DNA of 64,000 nucleotides from Herbidospora yilanensis. Its GTDB lineage: Bacteria > Actinomycetota > Actinomycetes > Streptosporangiales > Streptosporangiaceae. Every line of letters starts with the position of its first letter. Position 1 is the first letter of the stretch. Shown here one piece after another: positions 8,979 through 17,209 of this stretch. The notes beneath the pieces are model-generated. The model was given only the letters and a program-made list of their open reading frames with translations, was not told where the DNA came from and did not search any database. The stretch is taken from assembly GCF_001570565.1 (NCBI RefSeq), contig NZ_BBXE01000016.1:273505-337504 (forward strand), given 5' to 3'. Made by a program: the position numbers and the translations under genes.

Positions 8979-10241
8979 GTGATTGACCTGCGAACCCTAC
9001 GCGAAGATCCCGACCGGCTGCGCGACTCGCAGCGCGCCCGCGGGGAGGACGACACCGTCGTCGACACGCTGCTCTCCCTCGACGGGCGTCGTCGTAGTGC
9101 GCTGGGCTCCTTCGAGTCCCTGCGCGCCGAGCAGAAGAACGTGGGCAAGTCGGTCTCCAGGGCGTCCGGCGACGAGCGGCAGGCGCTGCTCGACCGGGCG
9201 AAGGATCTCGCGGCGCAGGTGAAGGCGGCCGAGGCGGAGGCCGAGCAACTCGGCGCCGAACTCGACGCCAAGTTGATGTCGGTGCCCAACATCGTCGACC
9301 CGGCCGCGCCCCACGGCGGTGAAGACGACTACGTCGTCCTCGACCACGTGGGCACCCCCAGGGAGTTCGACTTCACCCCGCGCGACCACCTTGAGCTGGG
9401 CGAACTGCTCGGCGCGATCGACATGGAGCGGGGGGCGAAGGTCTCGGGCTCCCGGTTCTTCTTCCTGCGCGGCGCCGGGGCCCGGCTCCAGCTCGGGCTG
9501 CTCAACATGGCCATGCAGCAGGCCGTCGAGGCCGGTTTCGTGCCGATGATCACTCCGGTGCTGGTCAAGCCCGAGTCGATGCAGGGCACCGGCTTCACGA
9601 TCGCCCACGACAGCGAGATCTACCGGCTGCCCGAAGACGACCTCTACCTGGTCGGCACCTCCGAGGTGCCGCTGGCGGCCTACCACGCCGACGAGATCCT
9701 CGACGGCTCCCAGTTGCCCCACCGCTACGCCGGCTGGTCGTCGTGCTTCCGCCGGGAGGCCGGGTCGTACGGGAAGGACACCCGCGGCATCATCCGGGTG
9801 CACCAGTTCGACAAGGTCGAGATGTTCTCCTACTGCAAGCCGGAGGATTCGGCGGAGGAGCACCAGCGGCTGCTCGCGTGGGAGAAGCAGATGCTCGACA
9901 AGTGCGAGCTGCCCTACCGTGTCATCGACACCGCCGCCGGCGACCTCGGCATGTCGGCCGCCCGCAAGTTCGACTGCGAGGGCTGGATCCCCAGCCAGGG
10001 CCGCTACCGCGAGCTCACCTCGACGTCGAACTGCACCGAGTTCCAGGCCCGCCGCCTCAAGGTGCGATTCCGTGACGAAGACGGCAAGCCCCGCGTGGTG
10101 GCCACGCTGAACGGCACACTCGCGACCACCAGATGGATTGTGGCGATTCTCGAGAACCACCAGCAGGCCGACGGTTCGGTCGTGGTTCCCAAGGCGCTGC
10201 GGCCCTTTGTGGGGCTCGACGTTCTCGAACCGGTCAAATAA
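8979..10241 (+). CDS. serS: Seryl-tRNA synthetase
   Basis: A 420-residue class II synthetase that charges tRNA-Ser; two tRNA-Ser genes lie in this window. The N-terminal coiled-coil arm spans about residues 30-100. The catalytic core has motif 2 in [17 protein letters not shown] and motif 3 near [19 protein letters not shown] at 8979 begins the usual [11 protein letters not shown]-terminus and has TAGCGT (8966-8971) 7 nt upstream, so it can be transcribed without a leader from a promoter inside the pheA 3' end. A strong terminator follows. Confidence 0.96.
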   Translation: MIDLRTLREDPDRLRDSQRARGEDDTVVDTLLSLDGRRRSALGSFESLRAEQKNVGKSVSRASGDERQALLDRAKDLAAQVKAAEAEAEQLGAELDAKLMSVPNIVDPAAPHGGEDDYVVLDHVGTPREFDFTPRDHLELGELLGAIDMERGAKVSGSRFFFLRGAGARLQLGLLNMAMQQAVEAGFVPMITPVLVKPESMQGTGFTIAHDSEIYRLPEDDLYLVGTSEVPLAAYHADEILDGSQLPHRYAGWSSCFRREAGSYGKDTRGIIRVHQFDKVEMFSYCKPEDSAEEHQRLLAWEKQMLDKCELPYRVIDTAAGDLGMSAARKFDCEGWIPSQGRYRELTSTSNCTEFQARRLKVRFRDEDGKPRVVATLNGTLATTRWIVAILENHQQADGSVVVPKALRPFVGLDVLEPVK

Positions 10242-10246
10242 CACGA

Positions 10247-10286
10247 CGAAGGCCGGGGTTCTTCTTTCGAAGAGCCCCGGCCTTCG
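10247..10286. terminator. Bidirectional terminator between serS and csp
   Basis: A perfect 12-bp inverted repeat (CGAAGGCCGGGG at 10247-10258 and its complement at 10275-10286) with a 16-nt loop, placed between two convergent genes. Confidence 0.85.
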
Positions 10287-10300
10287 CCGTTGTCAGTGGT

Positions 10301-10504
10301 CTAGAGTGCGCGGACCTGCGAGGCCTGCGGACCCTTCGGGCCCTCGGTCACCTCGAACTCCACACGCTGGCCGTCTTCCAGGTTCCGGTAGCCGGAGCCG
10401 GTGATGGCCGAGAAGTGCACGAACACGTCCGGCGCGCCGCCGTCCGGGGCGATGAAGCCGAAGCCCTTTTCAGCGTTGAACCACTTGACGGTTCCCTGAG
10501 CCAT
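10301..10504 (-). CDS. Cold-shock protein (CspA family)
   Basis: A 67-residue cold-shock domain protein, a single-stranded nucleic-acid-binding beta barrel acting as RNA chaperone. RNP1 is [10 protein letters not shown] and RNP2 is [12 protein letters not shown] at 10504 has GGGAGAG 6 nt upstream; an upstream extension to 10567 has no support. The region to the next gene (10505-10743, about 240 bp) is mostly leader and promoter; a long csp 5' leader is usual for this family. Confidence 0.95.
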   Translation of the reverse strand: MAQGTVKWFNAEKGFGFIAPDGGAPDVFVHFSAITGSGYRNLEDGQRVEFEVTEGPKGPQASQVRAL

Positions 10505-10743
10505 TAACGCTCTCCCTAAGGAAGTGAATCTTGGGGCACACACCTCGTGAGCCCCGGTGTGTCGCACAGCTCCCCGGGTGGCTCATAACAGTCAAGCTGG
10601 TTTTCGCTACGGGAACAGCTAATACAACGCGTTCACATCTAACACTATGTCGGCCCCCCGGTGTTCCAAGTCCGGGGGAGAATTCTTGTCCTGAGATCCC
10701 CTTGACCGGGGAGTCTCGGAGACAGGGCAAACTGGGAGCTGTT

Positions 10744-11538
10744 ATGGCCCCACCGCGCCTCGTCGCCACCGACCTCGACGGCACCGCCCTGCGTTCCGAC
10801 GGCACCATCTCGGCCCGCACTGCGGCCGCCTTCGCCGCCGTCGAGGACTCCGGCGCGACCCTCGTATTCGTCACCGCCCGCCCGCCCCGCTGGATGACGA
10901 CCGTCTCCCACGTCGTCAACCACCGAGGCCTGGCCATCTGCGCCAACGGCGCGCTCCTCTACGACCTCCACACCGAGTCGATCGCCGACTCCCACCTGAT
11001 GCCTTCCGAGGTGGTGGCCGAAACGGTCACCCTGCTCCGGGCCGAAGTGCCTTCGCTGGCCTTTTCGGTCGAGTACGAAACCGGGTACGCCTACGAGATC
11101 GACTTCCCTTTGGGCGGCTGGGATCTGCGCTTCGGCGACGGCCGCCCGCCCGTGGCGTCGGTTCTGGGGCTGCCCTGCGCGAAGTTGCTCGCCTATCACC
11201 ACACGATGGAGGCCGACGACCTCTACGAGCAGGTCGTGGAGTTGGTGGGCGGCCTGGTGACGCCCACGCATTCGAGCGGGCGGGCGCTGATCGAGATGAG
11301 CGCGCTGGGGGTGACCAAGGCGACCGCCCTGGCCCGCTTCGCCGAACGCAACGGCATCGCGCCCGGGGAGGCGGTGGCGTTCGGCGACATGCCGAACGAT
11401 CTGCCGATGCTGGGCTGGGCCGGCACGTCGTTCGCGGTGGCGAACGCCCATCCCGACGTGTTGACGGCCGTCGACCAGGTGACGGCGGGCAACGACGACG
11501 ACGGGGTGGCGCTGGTGCTCGAACGCCTGTATGGGTGA
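10744..11538 (+). CDS. HAD-superfamily (Cof-type) phosphatase
   Basis: A 264-residue Cof-like HAD hydrolase. Motif I is DLDGTALRSDGT (nucleophile Asp10), motif II is VFVTARPP, motif III is the Lys in GVTKATAL, and motif IV is AFGDMPNDLPML. The type IIB cap lies between motifs II and III. It is expected to dephosphorylate small sugar or cofactor phosphates. ATG at 10744 has GGGAG 6 nt upstream. It is divergent from the cold-shock gene. Confidence 0.9.
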   Translation: MAPPRLVATDLDGTALRSDGTISARTAAAFAAVEDSGATLVFVTARPPRWMTTVSHVVNHRGLAICANGALLYDLHTESIADSHLMPSEVVAETVTLLRAEVPSLAFSVEYETGYAYEIDFPLGGWDLRFGDGRPPVASVLGLPCAKLLAYHHTMEADDLYEQVVELVGGLVTPTHSSGRALIEMSALGVTKATALARFAERNGIAPGEAVAFGDMPNDLPMLGWAGTSFAVANAHPDVLTAVDQVTAGNDDDGVALVLERLYG

Positions 11539-11586
11539 AGGGCCAGGTGCCCGGGGGTCGCCCAGCCCGTACCCGAAACGACGGTT

Positions 11587-12096
11587 CTAGAGGTAAGGAC
11601 CCGAGGCGCCGCGGTGGCCGGGGTCTTCCTGGCCGCCCTGGGAGAAGCCGCCGGGCAGCGCGCGGCGCATCTGCTCCAGTTGGGCGCGGGCCGCCATCTG
11701 CTGGGCGAACAGGGTGGTCTGGATGCCGTGGAAGAGGCCTTCCAGCCAGCCGACCAACTGGGCGTGGGCCACGCGGAGCTCGGCTTCGCTGGGCGGGGAG
11801 CCGTTGGTGTCGGTGAACGGGAGCGAGAGCCGCTCTAGTTCGTCGACGAGCTCGGGGGCCAGGCCGTCTTCGAGCTCCTTGATCGAGCTCTGGTGGATCT
11901 CCATGAGACGCTTGCGGCTCGCCTCGTCGAGGGGGGCCGCGCGGACCTCTTCGAGAAGCTGGCGGATCATGCTGCCGATCCGCATCACCTTCGCGGGCTG
12001 TTCCACCAGGTCGGCGACCGACCGCTCCTCGCCGCCCGGGGCCTCTTCGCCTGCCGGAAGAACCACGATGTGTGGAGTGCTCTCGTCAGCGTTCAT
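11587..12096 (-). CDS. bpa: Bacterial proteasome activator (Bpa/PafE)
   Basis: A 169-residue, mostly helical protein matching the ATP-independent proteasome activator of actinobacteria (Mycobacterium Rv3780). Such proteins form a dodecameric ring that docks on the 20S proteasome by a C-terminal GQYL-type tail; here the protein ends GPYL. The conserved helical region is MRIGSMIRQLLEEVR, VDELERLSLPF and AQLVGWLEGLFHGIQ. ATG at 12096 is 5 bp downstream of the qor stop, so the two form an operon. The proteasome genes themselves are not in this window. Confidence 0.9.
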   Translation of the reverse strand: MNADESTPHIVVLPAGEEAPGGEERSVADLVEQPAKVMRIGSMIRQLLEEVRAAPLDEASRKRLMEIHQSSIKELEDGLAPELVDELERLSLPFTDTNGSPPSEAELRVAHAQLVGWLEGLFHGIQTTLFAQQMAARAQLEQMRRALPGGFSQGGQEDPGHRGASGPYL

Positions 12097-12101
12097 GCCT
12101 C

Positions 12102-13061
12102 TCAACCTACTAGCAGGATCTTGCCGATGTGGTCGCCGGCTTCGAGCATCCGGTGGGCCTCCGCGGCGTGTTCCATCGGTATCTCGGCGTGGATGATCGG
12201 GCTGATCGCGCCCGCGCTGACCAGCGGCCACACGCTGTCGGCGACGCCCCGGCAGATCGCGCCCTTCTCGTCGGGGGTGCGGCTGCGCAGGGCCGAGGCC
12301 ATGACGGTCGCCCGCTTTCGCAACAACGTGGCGATGTCGAGTTCGCCCCTGGTTCCGCCCTGCATCCCGATGATGGCCAGCCGCCCGCCTGTGGCCAGGA
12401 CCGCGACGTTGGGCTGAAGGTACTTGGCGCCCATGATGTCGAGGATCACGTCGGGGCGGTCGTCCTTGAGTACTTGGGAGAAATCTTCTTCTCGGTAGTT
12501 GATTCCTCTATCCGCGCCGAGAGCCAGGCATCGTTCGAGCTTGGCCTCCGAGCCCGCCGTGACGATCACCCGCGACCCGAAGGCCTTGCCGAGCTGGATG
12601 GCCATCGTGCCGATGCCGCTGGCGCCGCCGTGGACGAGCAGCGTCTCGCCCTTGCGCAGGCGTGCCGCCATGAAGACGTTGGCCCAGACCGTGCAGGCTA
12701 CCTCGGGCAGCGCGGCCGACTCGGCGAGGGAGGTGGGGGCGGGCATCACCTGCTGCCACGGAACTGCCACCTTTTCGGCATATCCGCCGCCGGCCAGCAG
12801 GGCGGTGACTTCGTCACCCACCGTGAGGGTGTCGACACCTTCGCCGACTTCGGTGATCACCCCAGAACATTCCATCCCGGGAATTTCAGACGCTCCGGGC
12901 GGGGGCGGGTAGAGTCCTTGCCGCTGGAGGAGGTCGGCCCGGTTCACGGCTGACGCCGTGATCTCAATCACCACTTCACCTCGGGCGGCAACGGGATCCG
13001 GCACCTCGCGCCACGCCAGAACGTCCGGTCCGCCGGGGCTTGATATCACGATCGCACGCAT
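12102..13061 (-). CDS. NAD(P)H:quinone oxidoreductase, zinc-independent MDR family
   Basis: A 319-residue medium-chain reductase (QOR/TP53I3-like). It has the N-terminal GroES-like fold with ASAVNRADLLQRQGLYPPPPG, the NADPH-binding motif GGASGIGTMAIQLGKAFG, and no catalytic zinc ligands. It is expected to reduce quinones by one or two electrons. ATG at 13061 lies 7 nt after TACTTT (13069-13074, minus), so the transcript is probably leaderless. It is the first gene of the qor-bpa operon, linking redox stress with proteasome function (inference). Confidence 0.9.
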   Translation of the reverse strand: MRAIVISSPGGPDVLAWREVPDPVAARGEVVIEITASAVNRADLLQRQGLYPPPPGASEIPGMECSGVITEVGEGVDTLTVGDEVTALLAGGGYAEKVAVPWQQVMPAPTSLAESAALPEVACTVWANVFMAARLRKGETLLVHGGASGIGTMAIQLGKAFGSRVIVTAGSEAKLERCLALGADRGINYREEDFSQVLKDDRPDVILDIMGAKYLQPNVAVLATGGRLAIIGMQGGTRGELDIATLLRKRATVMASALRSRTPDEKGAICRGVADSVWPLVSAGAISPIIHAEIPMEHAAEAHRMLEAGDHIGKILLVG

Positions 13062-13068
13062 GTGACCT

Positions 13069-13103
13069 AAAGTAACCGAGCGGCCAACTCGACGGTTGGC
13101 CGC
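13069..13103 (-). promoter_or_regulatory. qor-bpa promoter with inverted repeat
   Basis: The -10 element TACTTT (13069-13074) is followed upstream by a perfect 9-bp inverted repeat, GCGGCCAAC (13080-13088) and its complement (13095-13103), around the expected -35 region. Candidate operator; the regulator is unknown. Confidence 0.4.
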
Positions 13104-13176
13104 GTTCGCCTGTATACGGGGCGCTAATCTGCAATGTGTTTGCTGCCCCTTTAGCCCATCCCGAGGGGGAAACACG

Positions 13177-15207
13177 GTGGCACGACACGATCGTGAGGAT
13201 CCCCACTCGCTCGAAGACCAGCTCGCCTGGCTCGACGCGATCAAGGAGATGCCCGACGAGGTCGACATCGCGGTGTCCGCGGTGACGGCGTCGTCGCTGG
13301 CTGCCTCCCAGCAGCCCGCGCCGCCAAGCGACGAGGTGCCTTCGCCATACCCGAAGGACCCATGGCGGTCCGTCCCGGCCGAACCGGCGCCCTTCCGCGC
13401 GGTCGCCGCCGTCGACGAGCCGCCCGCGACCGACAGCGGGGTCGAGACGCTCGACCCGCTGCCGTTCGGGAACGGGCGCGGGGCGTTCGGGGACTCCCCG
13501 ATCGACACCGACTCCTACAACGTGGGAGCGTTCGGGGAACGGCCACCGGCCGAGCCCGACGTCCCCGACGAGCCGGTGCGCGGCTGGCTGGAGCCGGCCG
13601 TGCCGGTGTCCGACGAGCCGTCCGACTCGGGACGCTTCCCCCGGCCCGACGCCGAGACGGGCCGCTTCTCGCCCGAGACGGTCTCCGACCTGGCGAGCTT
13701 CGGGCGTACCGACACCGACCCCGATTCCGACTCGGGGGGCTTCCGGTTCTCCCGGAACGACACCGACCGGGTCTCACGTCCGGAGAGTGACCTGGGCGCT
13801 TTCGGGCGGACCGACACCGACTCCGGGCCCTTCGTGTTGCCCTCGGACCCGGAGCGGGGCGCGTTCTCGCGTACCGACAACGACTCCGGCAGGTTCTCCT
13901 GGCCCGGCACCGAGCCCGAGGAGATCCCCGCCGTCGAGGACACCGACCCCGGCGACCGGTTCCGGCCCATCCGCGACGCCGAGGAGCCCTTAAGGGGATC
14001 CCTGCGGGAGAACCTCAGCAAGCCGGCCGAAGCCGCCCCCGGCCCCGGGGAGGCCTTCCGGTCCTCGGCGCGGGAGGCGCTGGACGCGTACACGAGAGAG
14101 GTCCAGCCACCCCCCTCGGAGTCGCGCGAGATCGCCGAACGCGAGCCCTACCAGCCGCGGCGGCGCCAGCCCGACAACCTGCCCGCACCGGCCTTCTCCA
14201 CCCCGTCGCGGGCCCTCGTGCCCCGCTCGTCGAAGCCCTCGGCCGACAGCCTCGACCCCGCGACCCTCCTCAAGGGCCGCAAGGACGGCCCGGCCACCGG
14301 CTGGCGCCGCGTCGTCTTCAAGGCGACGGCCGGCTTGATAAAGCCCGGCGAAGCCCCCGAGGTGCGCCGCCGCCAGGAACTCGTGGCCCGTGCGCGCACC
14401 CCCGTCTCGGCCGGCCACCACCGCGTCGCCGTGCTCAGCCTCAAGGGCGGCGTCGGCAAGACGACCACGACCGTGGGCCTCGGCGCGACCCTGGCCCAGG
14501 TCCGCGGCGACCGCGTGATCGCCGTCGACGCCAACCCCGACCGTGGAACGCTCTCCGACAAGGTCGAGCTGGAGACGTCGGCGACCATCCGTGACCTGCT
14601 GAACGAGCGCGGGGACATCCGCCGGTACGTCGACATCCGCGCCTTCACCTCACAGACGCCCTCGCGGCTGGAGATCCTCGGATCCGACCGGGACCCCTCC
14701 GTGTCGGAGGCCTTCTCCGCCGAGGACTACCAGGCCGTCTCCGCGGTTCTGGAGAACTTCTACTCGATCTGCATCACCGACTGCGGGACGGGTCTGCTGC
14801 ACTCGGCGATGTCGGGCGTCCTGGGCCTGGCCGACCAGCTTGTGCTGGTGAGCAGCCCTTCGGTGGACGGGGCCCGGGCGGCCTCGGCGACACTGGACTG
14901 GCTTGAGGCGCACGACTACGGCGACCTGGTCAGGTCGGCGACCGTGGTGTTGTGCAGCGTGCGGCCCCGGTCGAAGTCGACCGTCGACCTCAAGCGGCTG
15001 GAGGCCCACTTCGCGGCTCGGTGCCGGGCTGTGGTTCGGGTGCCTTACGACCCGCACCTCGAAGAAGGGGCGGAGATCGACCTGGAGAGGCTGCAGGAGC
15101 CCACCCGGGCTGCTTTCCTGCGGCTGGCGGCTTCCGTGGGAGACGGGTTCGCGGGGGCGCCGGGGATGGGAGAGCGGCGGTACTCCGAGATCCCGGATCA
15201 CATCTAG
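13177..15207 (+). CDS. MinD/ParA-like ATPase with long repetitive disordered N-terminus
   Basis: A 676-residue protein. Residues 1 to about 400 are acidic, Pro/Ser/Asp-rich and probably disordered. They contain tandem degenerate units of the type GAFGRTDTDSG (for example about residues 170-250). The C-terminal 260 residues are a deviant Walker ATPase: SLKGGVGKTTTTVG at about 422-435, then VIAVDANPDRGTLS and ITDCGTGLLHSAM. GTG at 13177 has GAGGGGG 7-8 nt upstream. EspI of type VII secretion and SCO5717-like proteins have a similar plan, a disordered tail plus a MinD domain, but no ESX genes are in view. The role (positioning, secretion or signalling) is not determined. Confidence 0.85.
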   Translation: MARHDREDPHSLEDQLAWLDAIKEMPDEVDIAVSAVTASSLAASQQPAPPSDEVPSPYPKDPWRSVPAEPAPFRAVAAVDEPPATDSGVETLDPLPFGNGRGAFGDSPIDTDSYNVGAFGERPPAEPDVPDEPVRGWLEPAVPVSDEPSDSGRFPRPDAETGRFSPETVSDLASFGRTDTDPDSDSGGFRFSRNDTDRVSRPESDLGAFGRTDTDSGPFVLPSDPERGAFSRTDNDSGRFSWPGTEPEEIPAVEDTDPGDRFRPIRDAEEPLRGSLRENLSKPAEAAPGPGEAFRSSAREALDAYTREVQPPPSESREIAEREPYQPRRRQPDNLPAPAFSTPSRALVPRSSKPSADSLDPATLLKGRKDGPATGWRRVVFKATAGLIKPGEAPEVRRRQELVARARTPVSAGHHRVAVLSLKGGVGKTTTTVGLGATLAQVRGDRVIAVDANPDRGTLSDKVELETSATIRDLLNERGDIRRYVDIRAFTSQTPSRLEILGSDRDPSVSEAFSAEDYQAVSAVLENFYSICITDCGTGLLHSAMSGVLGLADQLVLVSSPSVDGARAASATLDWLEAHDYGDLVRSATVVLCSVRPRSKSTVDLKRLEAHFAARCRAVVRVPYDPHLEEGAEIDLERLQEPTRAAFLRLAASVGDGFAGAPGMGERRYSEIPDHI

Positions 15208-15215
15208 TGGCGTGG

Positions 15216-15245
15216 CTCTCCCGTCTTCTGGTGGGGGCGGGAGAG
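15216..15245 (+). terminator. Terminator after MinD-like ATPase
   Basis: Inverted repeat CTCTCCCG (15216-15223) and CGGGAGAG (15238-15245), 9 bp after the stop codon. Confidence 0.55.
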
Positions 15246-15285
15246 AGTAGGGTTGCGTTCTGTGGCACCTCTTGGTGGGTGCTTT

Positions 15286-15374
15286 GGAGAGCTCGCCTAG
15301 TGGACGATGGCGGCGGTCTTGAAAACCGCTAGGGGCGGTGACGTTCCTCGTGGGTTCGAATCCCACGCTCTCCG
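15286..15374 (+). tRNA. tRNA-Ser (anticodon UGA)
   Basis: An 89-nt type II tRNA: 7-bp acceptor stem GGAGAGC paired with GCTCTCC, anticodon loop CTTGAAA, a long variable arm, and a T loop GGGTTCGAATCCC. The discriminator is G, as in tRNA-Ser. CCA is not encoded. Confidence 0.95.
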
Positions 15375-15479
15375 CCCAGCTCGGACAACATGGTCCTCAC
15401 CCGCACGATGATCTTGACGGTGTCTCGCCGGTCATCAGGTCCGTGACATTCGCGGTTGGCTGTTGCCTCCGCGACGCGA

Positions 15480-16202
15480 TCACCAGGGGATGACGCCCGC
15501 GTCCTCGAAGAAGCCGCCGGTCGGGCCGTCGTCGGGGAGGGTGGCGAGGCGGATCGCGGTGGCGGCGCCCTCCTCTGGGGTGCGGCCCGTGAAGCCGGTG
15601 AAGTCGGTCGCGACCAGGCCGGGGCAGGCGGCGTTGATCAGGATTTTCGTCCCCGCGAACTGGCGGGCGTACTGCACGGTGACGGCGTTGAGGAACGATT
15701 TCGACGGCGAGTAGGCCGCCATGATCGGGCCTATCGCGATGTCCGGGTCGGCCTGGCGGGTCACCGAGGCGACGCTGCTGGAGATGTTCACGATGCGGGG
15801 CGAAGGTGACTGGCGAAGCAGCGGCAGCATCGTGTTGGTCACCCGGATGACGCCGATGACGTTTGTCTCCACGACCGTTCGGACCACGTCGAGATCGAGC
15901 GTCGTCGGGTCCTGGACCCACCCCGGGCCGAAAGGGCCGGAGATGCCGGCGTTGTTGACCAGGACGTCCAGCCGGTTGATCAGTGTGGCCGCGGTGGTGA
16001 CGCTCTCCTCGTCGGTCACGTCCAGCGGCACGCCGAATGCGTCCACCCCCGCCGCCCGCAGCTTCTCCACCGCGGTCTCGCGCCGGGATCGGTCCCGCGC
16101 GCCCACGCCCACGCGGTAGCCGAGGGCGCCCAGTCCGGCCGCGATCGCGTGGCCGATTCCCTTGTTCGCGCCCGTCACCAGGGCGGTCTTCGTTTCGCTC
16201 AT
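15480..16202 (-). CDS. Short-chain dehydrogenase/reductase
   Basis: A 240-residue classical SDR. The nucleotide-binding motif is TGANKGIG, then NNAGISGP, and the catalytic residues are the Ser of NISSSVA and YSPSK (Tyr and Lys). The N-terminal basic residues after the first strand (ARDRSRRE) suggest NADP preference. It resembles plant and bacterial carbonyl-reductase-like SDRs. ATG at 16202 is chosen because it starts the Rossmann fold directly. It is divergent from a LysR regulator 82 bp away, which probably controls it. Confidence 0.88.
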   Translation of the reverse strand: MSETKTALVTGANKGIGHAIAAGLGALGYRVGVGARDRSRRETAVEKLRAAGVDAFGVPLDVTDEESVTTAATLINRLDVLVNNAGISGPFGPGWVQDPTTLDLDVVRTVVETNVIGVIRVTNTMLPLLRQSPSPRIVNISSSVASVTRQADPDIAIGPIMAAYSPSKSFLNAVTVQYARQFAGTKILINAACPGLVATDFTGFTGRTPEEGAATAIRLATLPDDGPTGGFFEDAGVIPW

Positions 16203-16259
16203 GCCCTCGATGGTCGTCCGAGGTCGGGCGGTGAGGCCAACACCGATAAGGTGCGCTGT

Positions 16260-16276
16260 GATACCCGGCAGGTATC
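16260..16276. promoter_or_regulatory. LysR-type operator (T-N11-A)
   Basis: A perfect interrupted palindrome GATACC-N5-GGTATC lies between the divergent SDR and LysR genes. It contains a T-N11-A LTTR core (T16262, A16274). It overlaps the LysR -10 element TATCGT (16273-16278), so it suits autorepression plus control of the SDR gene. Confidence 0.65.
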
Positions 16277-16284
16277 GTCGAAGC

Positions 16285-17160
16285 GTGGACACGCGTGAGT
16301 TGCGCTACTTCGTGGCCGTCGCCGAGGAACTGCACTTCGGGCGGGCCGCCGAGCGGCTCGGGATGGCCCAGCCGCCGCTGTCGCGGGCGATCAAGCAACT
16401 CGAACGCCGCCTCGGCGTCTCCCTGCTCGAACGCAACCGCCGCGGGGTGGCCCTGACGAGCGCGGGTGAGGTGCTGCTGTACGAAGGTCGCGCCGCCCTC
16501 GATGCGACGGCCGCGGCCGCTCGACGTGCCCAGCGTGCTGGTGGCGTGGACGATCCGCGCAGCCGGCTGGTGCTGGCCGTGAAGGCCGCCGGTTCCCACG
16601 AGTTGCTGCAGAAGCTTCTCGACGCCTATTCGGCCGTGCCCGGCGCCGCCGAGATCGAGGTGCTGCTCTGCGGCTTCTGCGATCAGGAGGGACTGCTGCG
16701 CGACGGACGTGCCGACGCGGCGCTGATGCACACGCCGTTCAATTCCCTCGCCGGGTTCGACAGTGAGGAACTGACCACTGAGGGGCAGATCGCCATCTTG
16801 CCGGCCCGGCATCCGCTCGCCGCGCGCGAGTCGTTGACGGTCGCCGAGGTCAGCGACGTCCCCGGTCTGCCGCTCGCCCGCTGGCCCAGCTACGGCGTCT
16901 ACCCGCCCGGCCCCGGGCCCGAGATCCGTGACCAGACGCAGCTCGCGCAGTTGATCGCACTGGGGCGTACCGTCGCGATCGTGCCCGACTCCGCCCGCGC
17001 CTGGTTGTGGGCCGAGCACGCGGCCATCCCGCTGACCGACGCGCCCCAGGTCGTCACCCACATCGCGTGGCCCGCCCACAGCCGGTCCCTCGCTCTGGCG
17101 GGGTTGATCCGCACTGCCACCGAACAGCGTGGCGATCACGACCAACCCCGTCAGCGGTGA
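16285..17160 (+). CDS. LysR-family transcriptional regulator
   Basis: A 291-residue LTTR. The winged HTH occupies residues 1-60 (MDTRELRYFVAVAEELHFGR, RLGMAQPPLSRAIKQLERRLG). The effector-binding domain follows from about 90. GTG at 16285 is 6 nt after TATCGT, a leaderless start, and gives the exact family N-terminus. It is divergent from the SDR gene, its likely target. The inducer is unknown. Confidence 0.9.
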   Translation: MDTRELRYFVAVAEELHFGRAAERLGMAQPPLSRAIKQLERRLGVSLLERNRRGVALTSAGEVLLYEGRAALDATAAAARRAQRAGGVDDPRSRLVLAVKAAGSHELLQKLLDAYSAVPGAAEIEVLLCGFCDQEGLLRDGRADAALMHTPFNSLAGFDSEELTTEGQIAILPARHPLAARESLTVAEVSDVPGLPLARWPSYGVYPPGPGPEIRDQTQLAQLIALGRTVAIVPDSARAWLWAEHAAIPLTDAPQVVTHIAWPAHSRSLALAGLIRTATEQRGDHDQPRQR

Positions 17161-17209
17161 GGCCACCCCCGACAGGCCTCCGCTGGCACGTCGGGATGGC
17201 TTCCGGTGG

